Program-made: the position numbers and the translations under genes | Shown: piece after piece, positions 37,432 through 46,062 of the stretch | Layout of the letters: each line of letters starts with the position of its first letter | Numbering within the stretch: the stretch's first letter is position 1 | Notes under the pieces: model-generated | What the model was told of the DNA's origin: nothing | The model's input: the letters and a program-made list of their open reading frames with translations, nothing else | The model's database searches: none | Assembly (NCBI GenBank): GCA_963777515.1 | Contig: CAVZQU010000021.1 | Location: 240,052-304,051 of the forward strand | Direction of reading: 5' to 3' | Source: CAVSWT01 sp963777515 | Lineage (GTDB): Bacteria > Bacteroidota > Ignavibacteria > Ignavibacteriales > Ignavibacteriaceae | Length of the DNA: 64,000 nucleotides

Positions 37432-38582
37432 TTACTTATCTTCCCGGTATAAATCATGTTGGCAATAAAATCAGAATCAGCAGAAATTATATCATCGGGG
37501 ATTACTTGTCCATTAGATATAAAACTGATCGGCGTATCAAAATTTGAAACGAGATTAAGAATATTTCCAAACGATACTGCTTCATCAATTTTAGTGAATA
37601 TAAGAGAATTATAATTATAGAGTTTAAAATTCTCAGCAACATCAAATAAATTTTTTGTAGTGCTGGTGGAACTTAAAACCAGATAAGTTTCGTCAACATT
37701 AACCGCTTTCAAGAACCCTTCTGTTTCTTTAAGCTGATCAATGTTTTTTTGGCTTCTTCCTGCTGTATCGATAAAAATAATATCTTTCTTTTTGAATTTA
37801 TTAATTATCGATTGCATATCTTTTACTTCATACGCAACTTCCATATCAATATTACTTATTTCGGCAAATATTTTAAGCTGGTCAATAGCTCCTAAACGGT
37901 AGGTGTCAATTGAAATTAAACCAACATCAAGATTGTGAAGAATTTTAGAAATAACAGCAAGTTTTGCAATACATGTTGTTTTGCCAACACCCGTTGGGCC
38001 GACCAAAGTAATTATTTTGGGATTATGATTTTTTGTTAACTCTAAATTGTAAGTCGGAATCATTGTTGCAATATTTGAAATAACATAGCTGTCAATATTT
38101 TCGGAATTTAAAAGCCCTTTGTACTTTTTCAAATTATCAAGTATTGTTGAAATAATCGGCTTTTGAACTTCCCGGTTATAAAGCAAATCAATAATTTCTT
38201 TCAGTTCATTTTGAACAGATTTGTTTAAAACCTTTTTATCTTCAACAATAACCTTTGAATCCGGAAATTTCTTTCTTCTATCAGCAGGTTTAACAGTTAC
38301 ACTTGTTTGTTTTGTTTTAGAAGCATTTATTTTCTCTTCTAACTTTTGAAGTTCTTCATAAAAGTTTTTTTGAGAAGCGCTGCTAATACTTTTAGCTTCT
38401 ACCTCTTGCTGCACAAAAACTTCTTCTATTCCAGCGGTAATTTCAAACATTTTTTTAATGCCGAGTTCTGCATCGCCTTCTATTATTCTTGTTCCAAGTA
38501 TTACGGCATCACTACCCAGTTCATTTTTCATGTTCTGAGTTGCTTCTTTTAAAGTAGTTGCTTTAAATTTTTTAATTTGCAT
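37428..38582 (-). CDS. flhF: Signal-recognition-like GTPase FlhF
   Basis: 384 aa SRP-type GTPase that places the first flagellar components at the cell pole. N-terminal B domain (MQIKKFKATTLKEATQNMKN, ELGSDAVILGTRII), Lys-rich linker, then NG domain with G1 LVGPTGVGKTTCIAKLAV (about 194-210), G2 SIDTYRLGAIDQLKIFAE, G3 FIDTAGRSQKN and G4 FTKIDEA. Length and domain order are standard. It overlaps flhA upstream by 11 bases. Confidence 0.95.
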   Translation of the reverse strand: MQIKKFKATTLKEATQNMKNELGSDAVILGTRIIEGDAELGIKKMFEITAGIEEVFVQQEVEAKSISSASQKNFYEELQKLEEKINASKTKQTSVTVKPADRRKKFPDSKVIVEDKKVLNKSVQNELKEIIDLLYNREVQKPIISTILDNLKKYKGLLNSENIDSYVISNIATMIPTYNLELTKNHNPKIITLVGPTGVGKTTCIAKLAVISKILHNLDVGLISIDTYRLGAIDQLKIFAEISNIDMEVAYEVKDMQSIINKFKKKDIIFIDTAGRSQKNIDQLKETEGFLKAVNVDETYLVLSSTSTTKNLFDVAENFKLYNYNSLIFTKIDEAVSFGNILNLVSNFDTPISFISNGQVIPDDIISADSDFIANMIYTGKISK

Positions 38583-40617
38583 TTAATACCTCAAGCCTGT
38601 CGATAAATTCTATTTCAATTTGTGATGGAAGCTCCGAATATGATAATACTGAAAAATCCGGGAAGCTTGAATTAATCAACCGATAAAAATAAGGACGAAT
38701 TGTTGCTGACGTAATTATCACCGGAGGATAACCAAGCAGTTTAAATTTCTCAAAATTGTTTGACAATCCTTTGTTCAATTCTTTTAATATAACCGGACTT
38801 AAACCAAGGGTTTGCACTGCATCTTTTTGATTTTGCAGTGATTTTGTTATAAATGATTCAATATTTTCTCCCATTGCAACTGCACGGATAATCCCATTAT
38901 CATCCTTATAAAGATTTGCTATTGAATCGCCGATTGAATGCCTTACATATTCTGTAAGCACATCAATATTTTTGGTAACTTTTGAATAATCAATTAATGC
39001 TTCCAGAATTTGAACTAAATCTTTAATAGGAACAAATTCACGAAGCAAGCTCTGCAGCACTTTTTGAATTGTCCCGATTGGTAAAACTTCTTTATTAATA
39101 TCTTCAACAACTGCGGGATATTCCTTCTTAACATTTTCCAATAATTGTTTAACTGATTGACGAGATAAAATTTTATCAAAGTTTTTCTTCAAAGTTTCCT
39201 GAAGATGAGTAGAAAGAACAGAAGTGCTGTCGACAACTGTAAATTCCAATAATTCTGCTTTATCTTTTTCTTCTTTGTTAACCCAGTATCCATCCATGTT
39301 AAATGCAGGATCTTTAGTTTGAATTCCATCAAGTTTTTCTGTTATTGATCCCGGATTCATCGCAAGGTATCTGTCTGTATAAATTTCATAATGAGCAACT
39401 ACATTGCCTTTAATCTTAATTAAATATTCATTTGGATTTAATTGAAGATTATCCCTAACCCTAACCGGAGGAATTAATAAACCGTATTCTAATGCAATAT
39501 ATTTCCTGGTAGAAGCAATTTTCTGAAATAGATTGCCGCCTTGTTTTTCATCTACTAAACTAATCAAGCCGTAACCAATTTCTATTTCAATCGGATCAAC
39601 CTGAAGATATTGCTCTACAGATTCTTCGGTTGGAACTTCGGGTTCATCCGGTTCTTCAGCTACAGGTATTTCATTAATCTTTTTCTTTGTAAGATAAGAG
39701 CCTACTCCAAGCGAAACACCTAAAAGGACAAAAGGTATTGTGGGCATTCCAGGAACAAGAGCGAAGAGTAAGACTGCGCCTGAGACCGTTGCAAGCACAC
39801 GCGGATTTTTTAGTAATTGAGCCTTCATTTGTATATCAAGAGCAGTTCCTGCAGCACTTCTGGTTACTACTAAACCGGCAGCAGTAGCTATCAACAGCGC
39901 TGGTATTTGGGAGACTAAACCATCACCTATTGTTAATATTGTGTAGTTGTGAAGAGCGTCTGTAAAAGACATTCCCTTTTCAGCAACACCTATTATTAAA
40001 CCGCCTATAATGTTAATAGCATTAATAAGTAAACCGGCAATTGCATCTCCTTTAACAAATTTACTTGCTCCATCCATAGCTCCGTAAAATTCAGCTTCAC
40101 GGCTAATATTTTCTCGTCTTTTCTTTGCTTCAGAATCATTTATTAATCCTGTATTCAAGTCGGCATCTATTGCCATTTGCTTTCCGGGCATTGCATCAAG
40201 AGTAAACCTGGCTGCAACTTCTGAAATTCTTCCCGAACCTTTAATGATTACTATAAATTGAATGATGACTAATATAATAAAGATTATAAATCCAACTACG
40301 TAATTTCCACCGACAACAAAGGAGCCAAAGGTTTCGATTACTTTTCCGGCATATCCATTAATCAAAATTAATCTTGTAGAACTAATATTTAATGAGAGCC
40401 TGAATAATGTAAGTACTAATAATAATCCGGGGAAAACAGATATATCTAAAGGTGATTTTATATAGAGCGAAACAATTAAAATCAAAACAGCCATTGTTAT
40501 ATTGAGTGCTAAAAAGAAATCAAGCATTCCGGCAGGTAATGGGATTAACATTAATCCCAGCATGAATATTAATCCAAAGCCTAATAATATATCTGTATTT
40601 TTACCGAAGTTTTTCAT
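38572..40617 (-). CDS. flhA: Flagellar export gate protein FlhA
   Basis: 681 aa. Eight TM segments in the first 300 residues (ILLGFGLIFMLGLMLIPLPA, LDFFLALNITMAVLILIVSL, FPGLLLVLTLFRLSLNISST), the FHIPEP region (DALHNYTILTIGDGLVSQIP; FVKGDAIAGLLINAINIIGG with the conserved charged loop), and a large cytoplasmic domain that docks chaperone-substrate complexes (DLVQILEALIDYSKVTKNID). It is the main energy-coupling gate of the flagellar type III export machine. Confidence 0.97.
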   Translation of the reverse strand: MKNFGKNTDILLGFGLIFMLGLMLIPLPAGMLDFFLALNITMAVLILIVSLYIKSPLDISVFPGLLLVLTLFRLSLNISSTRLILINGYAGKVIETFGSFVVGGNYVVGFIIFIILVIIQFIVIIKGSGRISEVAARFTLDAMPGKQMAIDADLNTGLINDSEAKKRRENISREAEFYGAMDGASKFVKGDAIAGLLINAINIIGGLIIGVAEKGMSFTDALHNYTILTIGDGLVSQIPALLIATAAGLVVTRSAAGTALDIQMKAQLLKNPRVLATVSGAVLLFALVPGMPTIPFVLLGVSLGVGSYLTKKKINEIPVAEEPDEPEVPTEESVEQYLQVDPIEIEIGYGLISLVDEKQGGNLFQKIASTRKYIALEYGLLIPPVRVRDNLQLNPNEYLIKIKGNVVAHYEIYTDRYLAMNPGSITEKLDGIQTKDPAFNMDGYWVNKEEKDKAELLEFTVVDSTSVLSTHLQETLKKNFDKILSRQSVKQLLENVKKEYPAVVEDINKEVLPIGTIQKVLQSLLREFVPIKDLVQILEALIDYSKVTKNIDVLTEYVRHSIGDSIANLYKDDNGIIRAVAMGENIESFITKSLQNQKDAVQTLGLSPVILKELNKGLSNNFEKFKLLGYPPVIITSATIRPYFYRLINSSFPDFSVLSYSELPSQIEIEFIDRLEVLNAN

Positions 40618-40618
40618 C

Positions 40619-41707
40619 TTATATTATTGATTTTCTTTTGTTTTCATCTCTAAGCTTGTAAACATAAGCCAGTACTTGTGCAACAGCCTGGAATAAAGCA
40701 TTAGGAATTTGATCTCCGATTTCACATGTTTTATATAAAGCACGGGCTAACTGCCTGTCTTCATGTAAAGGGATATTATATTCGGCCGCAACCTCTTTTA
40801 TCTTTTGCGCAACAATGTCAACACCTTTGGCTAACACTCTTGGGGCACCGTCTTTCTGCATATCATATTTTATGGCTATTGCATAATGAGTAGGGTTTGT
40901 TATAATTACATCTGCTTTAGGAACATCTCTCATCATACGGTTTTTAGCCATTTGATATTGCTGTCTTTTAATCCTTGATTTAATTAAAGGATCACCTTCT
41001 GTCTGTTTATGCTCCTCTTTTACTTCCTGCTTGGTCATCATCATCTCTTTATTGAACTTATGTTTCTGGAAGATAAAATCGATGGCAGCAATTACAGCAT
41101 AAACCAAAGCTATTTTTATTAATAAAGAAAGAGCTGATTGGATCATAAAACTTACAATCTCTTCTATTGTTAAGCCCATTATAGATGTAGAAGATTTAAT
41201 TAAATCTTTAATTACCAGGTAAGAAAATCCGCCAACTGCGATAAGTTTTAATAATGATTTGGATAACTCAACCATAGAGCTGGATGAAAAGAAAACCCTT
41301 TTAACTCCTTCAATTGGATTTAGTTTATTGAATTTAGGAGCCAAAGCTTTAGCACTGAATTTTAATCCTGTCTGCGATGCGCTTGCCACAAACGCTATTA
41401 TTAACAAGCCCAAAAATACCGGCGCTACAGTAACTGTAAAAAAGAAGAACCCTGTTTTAGCAAATTCTTGAACTGTATTAACATTAATGCTTAATGTGTC
41501 AAGATTACTAAAAAGTTGTTTACTCATTGTAGAAATTTGAGAGCTTAAAAAATGCTGGGTAATAAAAAGCAGCATTAACCCGGACGTAAAAATTGCAAAG
41601 GAGTTTATCTCCATACTTTTTGCAACCTGGCCTTCATCGCGACTCTCTTTAAGCTTCTTGGGAGTCGCCTGTTCAGTTTTCTCTTGTCCTTCCGACTCTT
41701 TAGCCAT
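40619..41707 (-). CDS. flhB: Flagellar export switch protein FlhB
   Basis: 362 aa. Acidic/basic start (EKTEQATPKKLKESRDEGQV), four TM segments, and the self-cleavage motif NPTH at residues 271-274 in VIITNPTHYAIAIKYD, followed by the cytoplasmic C domain (PRVLAKGVDIVAQKIKEVAA, IPLHEDRQLARALYKTCEIG). Cleavage at NPTH switches export from rod/hook to filament substrates together with FliK. It starts one base after fliR's stop region. Confidence 0.97.
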   Translation of the reverse strand: MAKESEGQEKTEQATPKKLKESRDEGQVAKSMEINSFAIFTSGLMLLFITQHFLSSQISTMSKQLFSNLDTLSINVNTVQEFAKTGFFFFTVTVAPVFLGLLIIAFVASASQTGLKFSAKALAPKFNKLNPIEGVKRVFFSSSSMVELSKSLLKLIAVGGFSYLVIKDLIKSSTSIMGLTIEEIVSFMIQSALSLLIKIALVYAVIAAIDFIFQKHKFNKEMMMTKQEVKEEHKQTEGDPLIKSRIKRQQYQMAKNRMMRDVPKADVIITNPTHYAIAIKYDMQKDGAPRVLAKGVDIVAQKIKEVAAEYNIPLHEDRQLARALYKTCEIGDQIPNALFQAVAQVLAYVYKLRDENKRKSII

Positions 41708-41708
41708 T

Positions 41709-42485
41709 TCAGCTTCCCATCGCCTTAATTAAGTTGAATAAACTATTTTCATAATCCTGCAAAAGATTTTTTATGATATATATATACAGGGGAGTTACAC
41801 CGGCAAGCAAAGCAAAACCCAAACCAATTTTAAGTGGTTGTGTAACAAAAAAAACTTGCATTTGCGGAATAATTCTGGCCATGATTCCTTCACCAATATG
41901 GATCAAGAAAAATGAAACCATGATAGGGGCAGCTATCTTAACAGCTATTACAAAAACTGAAGCTGAATATTTTATTAATAATTCATAAACAGGTTTTGTA
42001 AAACTGAATTTACCGATTGCAACTACTGAAAATGAATATGATAATCCTCTAATGATGTAATGATGGCCGTCAATCAAAAAGAAAATAAGAATTGCGCCAA
42101 TATTTAATGCTTCTCCAATTACATTCGATTGTGATTGGTCCATTGGATTAAAAACATCAGACATGGTTAAACCCATGTCAAACCCAATTAATCCGCCGGC
42201 ATATTGAATTCCCCAGAAAACAAACTGAAGCATAAAACCGATTACCAGCCCGGTAAACATTTCCTTTATAGCATTAATAAATAACCACCATAGGTTAACC
42301 TGAACTTCAATAGTAGATTTATCAATTGTTAAAAAAATTATATATGAAATGACAAATGCTAAAAACAACTTTGGTAAAACCGGGAAAGCAGTGCTGTTAA
42401 AAATTGGCGCAGCAATAAAGGTTGAGATGAGTCTCAAAAATATCAGCAGAACAATTATAAAATCCGTTATTAGAATTCCAGTCAT
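41709..42485 (-). CDS. fliR: Flagellar export protein FliR
   Basis: 258 aa, strongly hydrophobic with about six TM segments. Typical segments are LRLISTFIAAPIFNSTAFPV, EMFTGLVIGFMLQFVFWGIQ, YAGGLIGFDMGLTMSDVFNP and FFVTQPLKIGLGFALLAGVT. It is part of the FliPQR export channel. It overlaps fliQ by four bases. Confidence 0.95.
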   Translation of the reverse strand: MTGILITDFIIVLLIFLRLISTFIAAPIFNSTAFPVLPKLFLAFVISYIIFLTIDKSTIEVQVNLWWLFINAIKEMFTGLVIGFMLQFVFWGIQYAGGLIGFDMGLTMSDVFNPMDQSQSNVIGEALNIGAILIFFLIDGHHYIIRGLSYSFSVVAIGKFSFTKPVYELLIKYSASVFVIAVKIAAPIMVSFFLIHIGEGIMARIIPQMQVFFVTQPLKIGLGFALLAGVTPLYIYIIKNLLQDYENSLFNLIKAMGS

Positions 42486-42751
42486 TTCAGTAGAGTTAAA
42501 AACATTGTAAAAAATTTATTAGTTATAGCCAGCATTTTGTCCATCATCCAGGGAAGAAGAAAAATTATTGTAACTGCCGTAACCAAAATTTTAGGGACAA
42601 ATGTTAAAGTCATTTCCTGGATTGAAGTTGCTGCCTGAAAGATTGAAATTATTATTCCAATCACAAGCGATACTCCAAGAATAGGTAGAATTATTATTAA
42701 TGTTGTATAAAAAGCATCTGTTAAAACCTGAACTATAATATCTTCAGTCAT
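42482..42751 (-). CDS. fliQ: Flagellar export protein FliQ
   Basis: 89 aa with two TM hairpin helices (DAFYTTLIIILPILGVSLVI and VPKILVTAVTIIFLLPWMMD) and the family motif FQAATSIQEMTLTFVPK between them. It belongs to the FliPQR channel in the basal body. It directly follows fliP. Confidence 0.96.
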   Translation of the reverse strand: MTEDIIVQVLTDAFYTTLIIILPILGVSLVIGIIISIFQAATSIQEMTLTFVPKILVTAVTIIFLLPWMMDKMLAITNKFFTMFLTLLK

Positions 42752-43516
42752 CTATGAAAAACTCCTTACTACTGACCCCACTATTAAATTCCATCCATCA
42801 ACTAAAATGAATAATAATATTTTAAATGGCAGCGATATCAACATCGGCGGAAGCATCATCATACCCATAGACATTAAAATACTTGAGACAATCATATCGA
42901 TCATCAGAAAGGGTATGAATAAAAAGAAACCGATAATAAATCCTGCTCTTAACTCACTTAAAGCAAAAGCCGGAACAACTATGTATGTTGGAAGGTCCTC
43001 TTTTGTTTTAGGCTGCTCCAGGCTTGCCAGACCTATAAACAATTCCAAATCTTCATCTCTCACATTTCTAAACATAAAATCTCTAATTGGTTCTATACCT
43101 TTATCGTAAGCTTGCTCAACGGAGATTTTTTTGTCCATTAGAGGTTTTAAAGCTTCTTCATTTACTTTTTTCCAGGTGGGAGCCATAACAAAAAATGTTA
43201 TGAACAGCGCAATGCCTGCTAATAACTGCCCCGGCGGCATTTGCTGAGTGCCTAATGCACTTTTAAGAAAATGAAAAACTATTATGATTCTTAAATAAGA
43301 AGTGGTCATTATCATTATTGATGGAGCTAATGAAAGTATAGTCATCAATAGTAATATTTGAAGGGTAACCGAAACGTCCTCAGGATTATTTGACTTACCT
43401 ACATCTATCCCGATTTTAGGAAATGGCAAAGTGGTGCTTGAAGACTGCTGGGCTAAAACATAATCCGATTTGATTACACAGATGAAAATAAGAAAAATAA
43501 AAAATACTTTTTTCAT
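42752..43516 (-). CDS. fliP: Flagellar export protein FliP
   Basis: 254 aa with a cleavable signal (MKKVFFIFLIFICVIKSDYV, LAQ). Family segments: LLLMTILSLAPSIMIMTTSY, LRIIIVFHFLKSALGTQQMP, PPGQLLAGIALFITFFVMAP, PTYIVVPAFALSELRAGFII and MGMMMLPPMLISLPFKILLF. Five copies of FliP form the core of the export pore. It overlaps fliO by four bases. Confidence 0.97.
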   Translation of the reverse strand: MKKVFFIFLIFICVIKSDYVLAQQSSSTTLPFPKIGIDVGKSNNPEDVSVTLQILLLMTILSLAPSIMIMTTSYLRIIIVFHFLKSALGTQQMPPGQLLAGIALFITFFVMAPTWKKVNEEALKPLMDKKISVEQAYDKGIEPIRDFMFRNVRDEDLELFIGLASLEQPKTKEDLPTYIVVPAFALSELRAGFIIGFFLFIPFLMIDMIVSSILMSMGMMMLPPMLISLPFKILLFILVDGWNLIVGSVVRSFS

Positions 43517-43857
43517 TTCAGCCCGAGATTCTTTTTAAGTATTTTAAGAAAACTTTGATCATTTACTTGAGGATAATTATCTGCATTAAACTCTTCTTCT
43601 TTTGCTTCAAGCTCTTTTAATAAGGAAATTGAATGCTCACTTACGCCCAGCACTAAAATTTTATCTTCAACTTTAACTACAGATATATATTTTTTAGGCA
43701 TTAACAACTGAGAGCTTAAAACTTTAATATTAACCAGGCCGGATCCTTTTCCTTTAAGAGAAACTCCATACTTCCTGACAAAAAAAAGAACTCCATATAG
43801 AAGTCCTACTATCAAGATTAGAGGAATTAAAGCTTTTACAATAGCTAAGAAATTCAT
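43513..43857 (-). CDS. fliO: Flagellar export assembly protein FliO
   Basis: 114 aa with one N-terminal TM helix (IVKALIPLILIVGLLYGVLF) and a small cytoplasmic domain (VNIKVLSSQLLMPKKYISVV followed by KVEDKILVLGVSEHSISLLK) of the FliO/MopB type. It assists FliP ring formation. It lies between fliN and fliP in the usual order and overlaps both by four bases. Confidence 0.9.
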   Translation of the reverse strand: MNFLAIVKALIPLILIVGLLYGVLFFVRKYGVSLKGKGSGLVNIKVLSSQLLMPKKYISVVKVEDKILVLGVSEHSISLLKELEAKEEEFNADNYPQVNDQSFLKILKKNLGLK

Positions 43858-44234
43858 TTATAAATTCCCTTTAATCCTCTGCCCGGATCATTAAGATAAG
43901 TTATCCTGATACCGAAGTGTTTATCGATTACAACCACTTCTCCTTCAGCGATTTTTTTATTGTTAATGAAGATATCTACCGGTTCGCTGGCAAGTTTGTC
44001 AAGCTCAATTACATATCCTCTTTCAAGCTCAAGTACATCTTTTACCTGCATTTGAGTTCTTCCGAGTTCTATGTAAACATTTAACTGAAGGTCTTTCAGC
44101 ATATCCAGCTTGTCTGAGTTTTCAGATTTCTTTTTTGATTCATCAAACTCTTCGAACTCAGCCACATTTGTAGAAACTTTCTCTTCGTTTTCTTCTTTTT
44201 CAGGAGATGATTGATTTAAGTTTTCTTCTTCCAT
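43854..44234 (-). CDS. fliN: Flagellar switch protein FliN
   Basis: 126 aa. An acidic disordered N-terminus (MEEENLNQSSPEKEENEEKV) precedes a SpoA domain: LKDLQLNVYIELGRTQMQVK, VLELERGYVIELDKLASEPV, DIFINNKKIAEGEVVVIDKH and FGIRITYL. It forms the lower C-ring and docks FliH. It follows fliM after 11 bases. Confidence 0.95.
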   Translation of the reverse strand: MEEENLNQSSPEKEENEEKVSTNVAEFEEFDESKKKSENSDKLDMLKDLQLNVYIELGRTQMQVKDVLELERGYVIELDKLASEPVDIFINNKKIAEGEVVVIDKHFGIRITYLNDPGRGLKGIYK

Positions 44235-44245
44235 TGAAGTTCCTT

Positions 44246-45229
44246 CTACTGATTATTGTCTTTTGATTCTATTTTACGGGTAATTTTTATTGCTTTATGA
44301 TTATTGACGACGCCTGCTCTGCCATAGAATAATGTTTTGTTTGCTATTTGAACTACGTGTTCATCACTTATTTTTTTATCCAGCTTAATTATGTCGCCTT
44401 GGGATAATTCTATTAATTCGTTCATTGAAATTTGAGCATTACCGAAATGTACTTTTACCGGAAGTAAAGCATTATATAAATGTGAAGAAATAACTTCCTT
44501 TGAAATACCTGATTTAGATTTGATACTGCGGGGACTTGATGAGCGCTGAACATTTAATTTTGAAAGTATTTGATCAAACGCAAATGTGGCGAAACCTATA
44601 TTCATTAAAAAAGCTTCTTCGCCAATCTTTACTTCGAAAGAAACTAAAAGAATGGATTCGTTTTGTGAAGTTATTTGCGCAAAATCTATATCGGGTTCAA
44701 AACGGTCAACGTTAAAACTCATATCATCAACAACCAGCCAGGCTTTGTTAAGGCCTTTCATTACTCTTTCAACAACAACATTTAACACTTTTTGTTCAAT
44801 AGGAGTAATTACATTAGCTTGCTTTTTCCCTTTTCCAAAACCGCCAAGCAGTCTGTCAACTAAAGTGAAAGCCAGTTCATTACTTAATTCAAGCACACCT
44901 TTTATTTCGGTATTTTCAATATCAAAAGTGAAAAGACATGCAGGATTGGAAACGGATAAAACATATTCTGAATAATAAATTTGATCTACTGCCGTAACTT
45001 GAATAGATACTACAGTTTGAATTTTAGAAACCAAAAAAGAAGCAAAGCTTTCAGCAAAATTTTCGTGAATGTTTGTTAATGTTCTTAATTGATTTTTTGA
45101 GATCCTATTAGGAAGCCTAAAATCAAAAGGCATTACTTCCTTGGAGGAATTCTCATCCGATGTTTCTTCTCCGCTCTTTACTTTGTTGAGAAGCAGATCA
45201 ATTTCTTTTTGGGATAAAACTTCAGCCAT
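44246..45229 (-). CDS. fliM: Flagellar switch protein FliM
   Basis: 327 aa. The CheY-binding N-terminal peptide is present as LSQKEIDLLLNKVKSGEE, followed by the CheC-like middle (YDFRLPNRI-type: PFDFRLPNRISKNQLRTLTN; FASFLVSKIQTVVSIQVTAV; LVDRLLGGFGKG) and a C-terminal SpoA domain (LPVKVHFGNAQISMNELIEL). It transmits CheY-P binding to rotor reversal. It starts two bases after fliL's stop. Confidence 0.96.
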   Translation of the reverse strand: MAEVLSQKEIDLLLNKVKSGEETSDENSSKEVMPFDFRLPNRISKNQLRTLTNIHENFAESFASFLVSKIQTVVSIQVTAVDQIYYSEYVLSVSNPACLFTFDIENTEIKGVLELSNELAFTLVDRLLGGFGKGKKQANVITPIEQKVLNVVVERVMKGLNKAWLVVDDMSFNVDRFEPDIDFAQITSQNESILLVSFEVKIGEEAFLMNIGFATFAFDQILSKLNVQRSSSPRSIKSKSGISKEVISSHLYNALLPVKVHFGNAQISMNELIELSQGDIIKLDKKISDEHVVQIANKTLFYGRAGVVNNHKAIKITRKIESKDNNQ

Positions 45230-45231
45230 AG

Positions 45232-45828
45232 TTATTGAATTATATATTTACTGAAATAAACATCATTTAATTCTATTGACGGTATCTTTTCCTTTACTTC
45301 GTATGCAATTTGATATTTTAAACTGTCACGGTATGCAATATTATCCAGTTGAACGAGTGTTTTAGCAGATAAAGTTGAAATAACAGCATCGCGAAGAAGC
45401 ACTTCTTTGTTTTTTAATTCATTCTTATTTTCTTCACTTGCTACATCAAAACCAAGAGAAACCAGCAATAATCTTTTACCGTCTGTTCCTGACGGATTAA
45501 CAATTATATCATCAATAGGAAAAATAAATTTACCCAGCTCACCGCCGGCGTTGAATATTTTCGACTTTTCTTTTTTACTCTCCTTTTTTACATTATCCCT
45601 TTCTACTGCTGTAGTCACATTTTCCGTTCCGCCTATAATAAAATTTGCTGTAATAAAATAAACCGCAACTAATTGGATGATGAATATTGGTAATCCAAAA
45701 AGAACTATCTTTAGGTTGAAAGAAGATTTGACTTTAGGTGCTGTTTCTTCTGTCTGTTCCTTCTGCTCTTTTTGTTCTGTTTGGTCGACTTTCTCGACCT
45801 CTTCTGTTTTTTCTTTTTCTTTTGCCAT
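45232..45828 (-). CDS. fliL: Flagellar basal-body protein FliL
   Basis: 198 aa. A Lys/Glu-rich, low-complexity cytoplasmic start (MAKEKEKTEEVEKVDQTEQK) leads to one TM helix (LKIVLFGLPIFIIQLVAVYF), then a periplasmic stomatin-like FliL domain (YKFPIDDI-like: GKFIFPIDDIIVNPSGTDGK, RLLLVSLGFDVASEENKNEL, VLLRDAVISTLSAKTLVQLD). FliL supports the stator. It is the first gene of the fliL-flhG block and follows a 234-base gap after the lipoprotein gene. Confidence 0.92.
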   Translation of the reverse strand: MAKEKEKTEEVEKVDQTEQKEQKEQTEETAPKVKSSFNLKIVLFGLPIFIIQLVAVYFITANFIIGGTENVTTAVERDNVKKESKKEKSKIFNAGGELGKFIFPIDDIIVNPSGTDGKRLLLVSLGFDVASEENKNELKNKEVLLRDAVISTLSAKTLVQLDNIAYRDSLKYQIAYEVKEKIPSIELNDVYFSKYIIQ

Positions 45829-46062
45829 AGTGGTTTATTTAATTCAATCGATATGCCATGGGTTAAGTAGATGGGAAAGTTGAAAAAATTGATTTTTCGT
45901 TAATTTTTATATTATAATATTGGCTATTATTCTACAGGTGGTTGGATTTGTATATTATATAATGTGGTGAAAGAATGAATCTATTTTTGTTATAAAGTCT
46001 GTTTCTCAGGGGGTTTTTTATATCTAAAGCTGTCATGGCCGCTGAGTGGTTGTTAGGCAGCT

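Noticed and set aside
44586..44975. 129-aa plus-strand open frame
   Set aside because: Antisense to the well-supported fliM gene; no start signal or homology.
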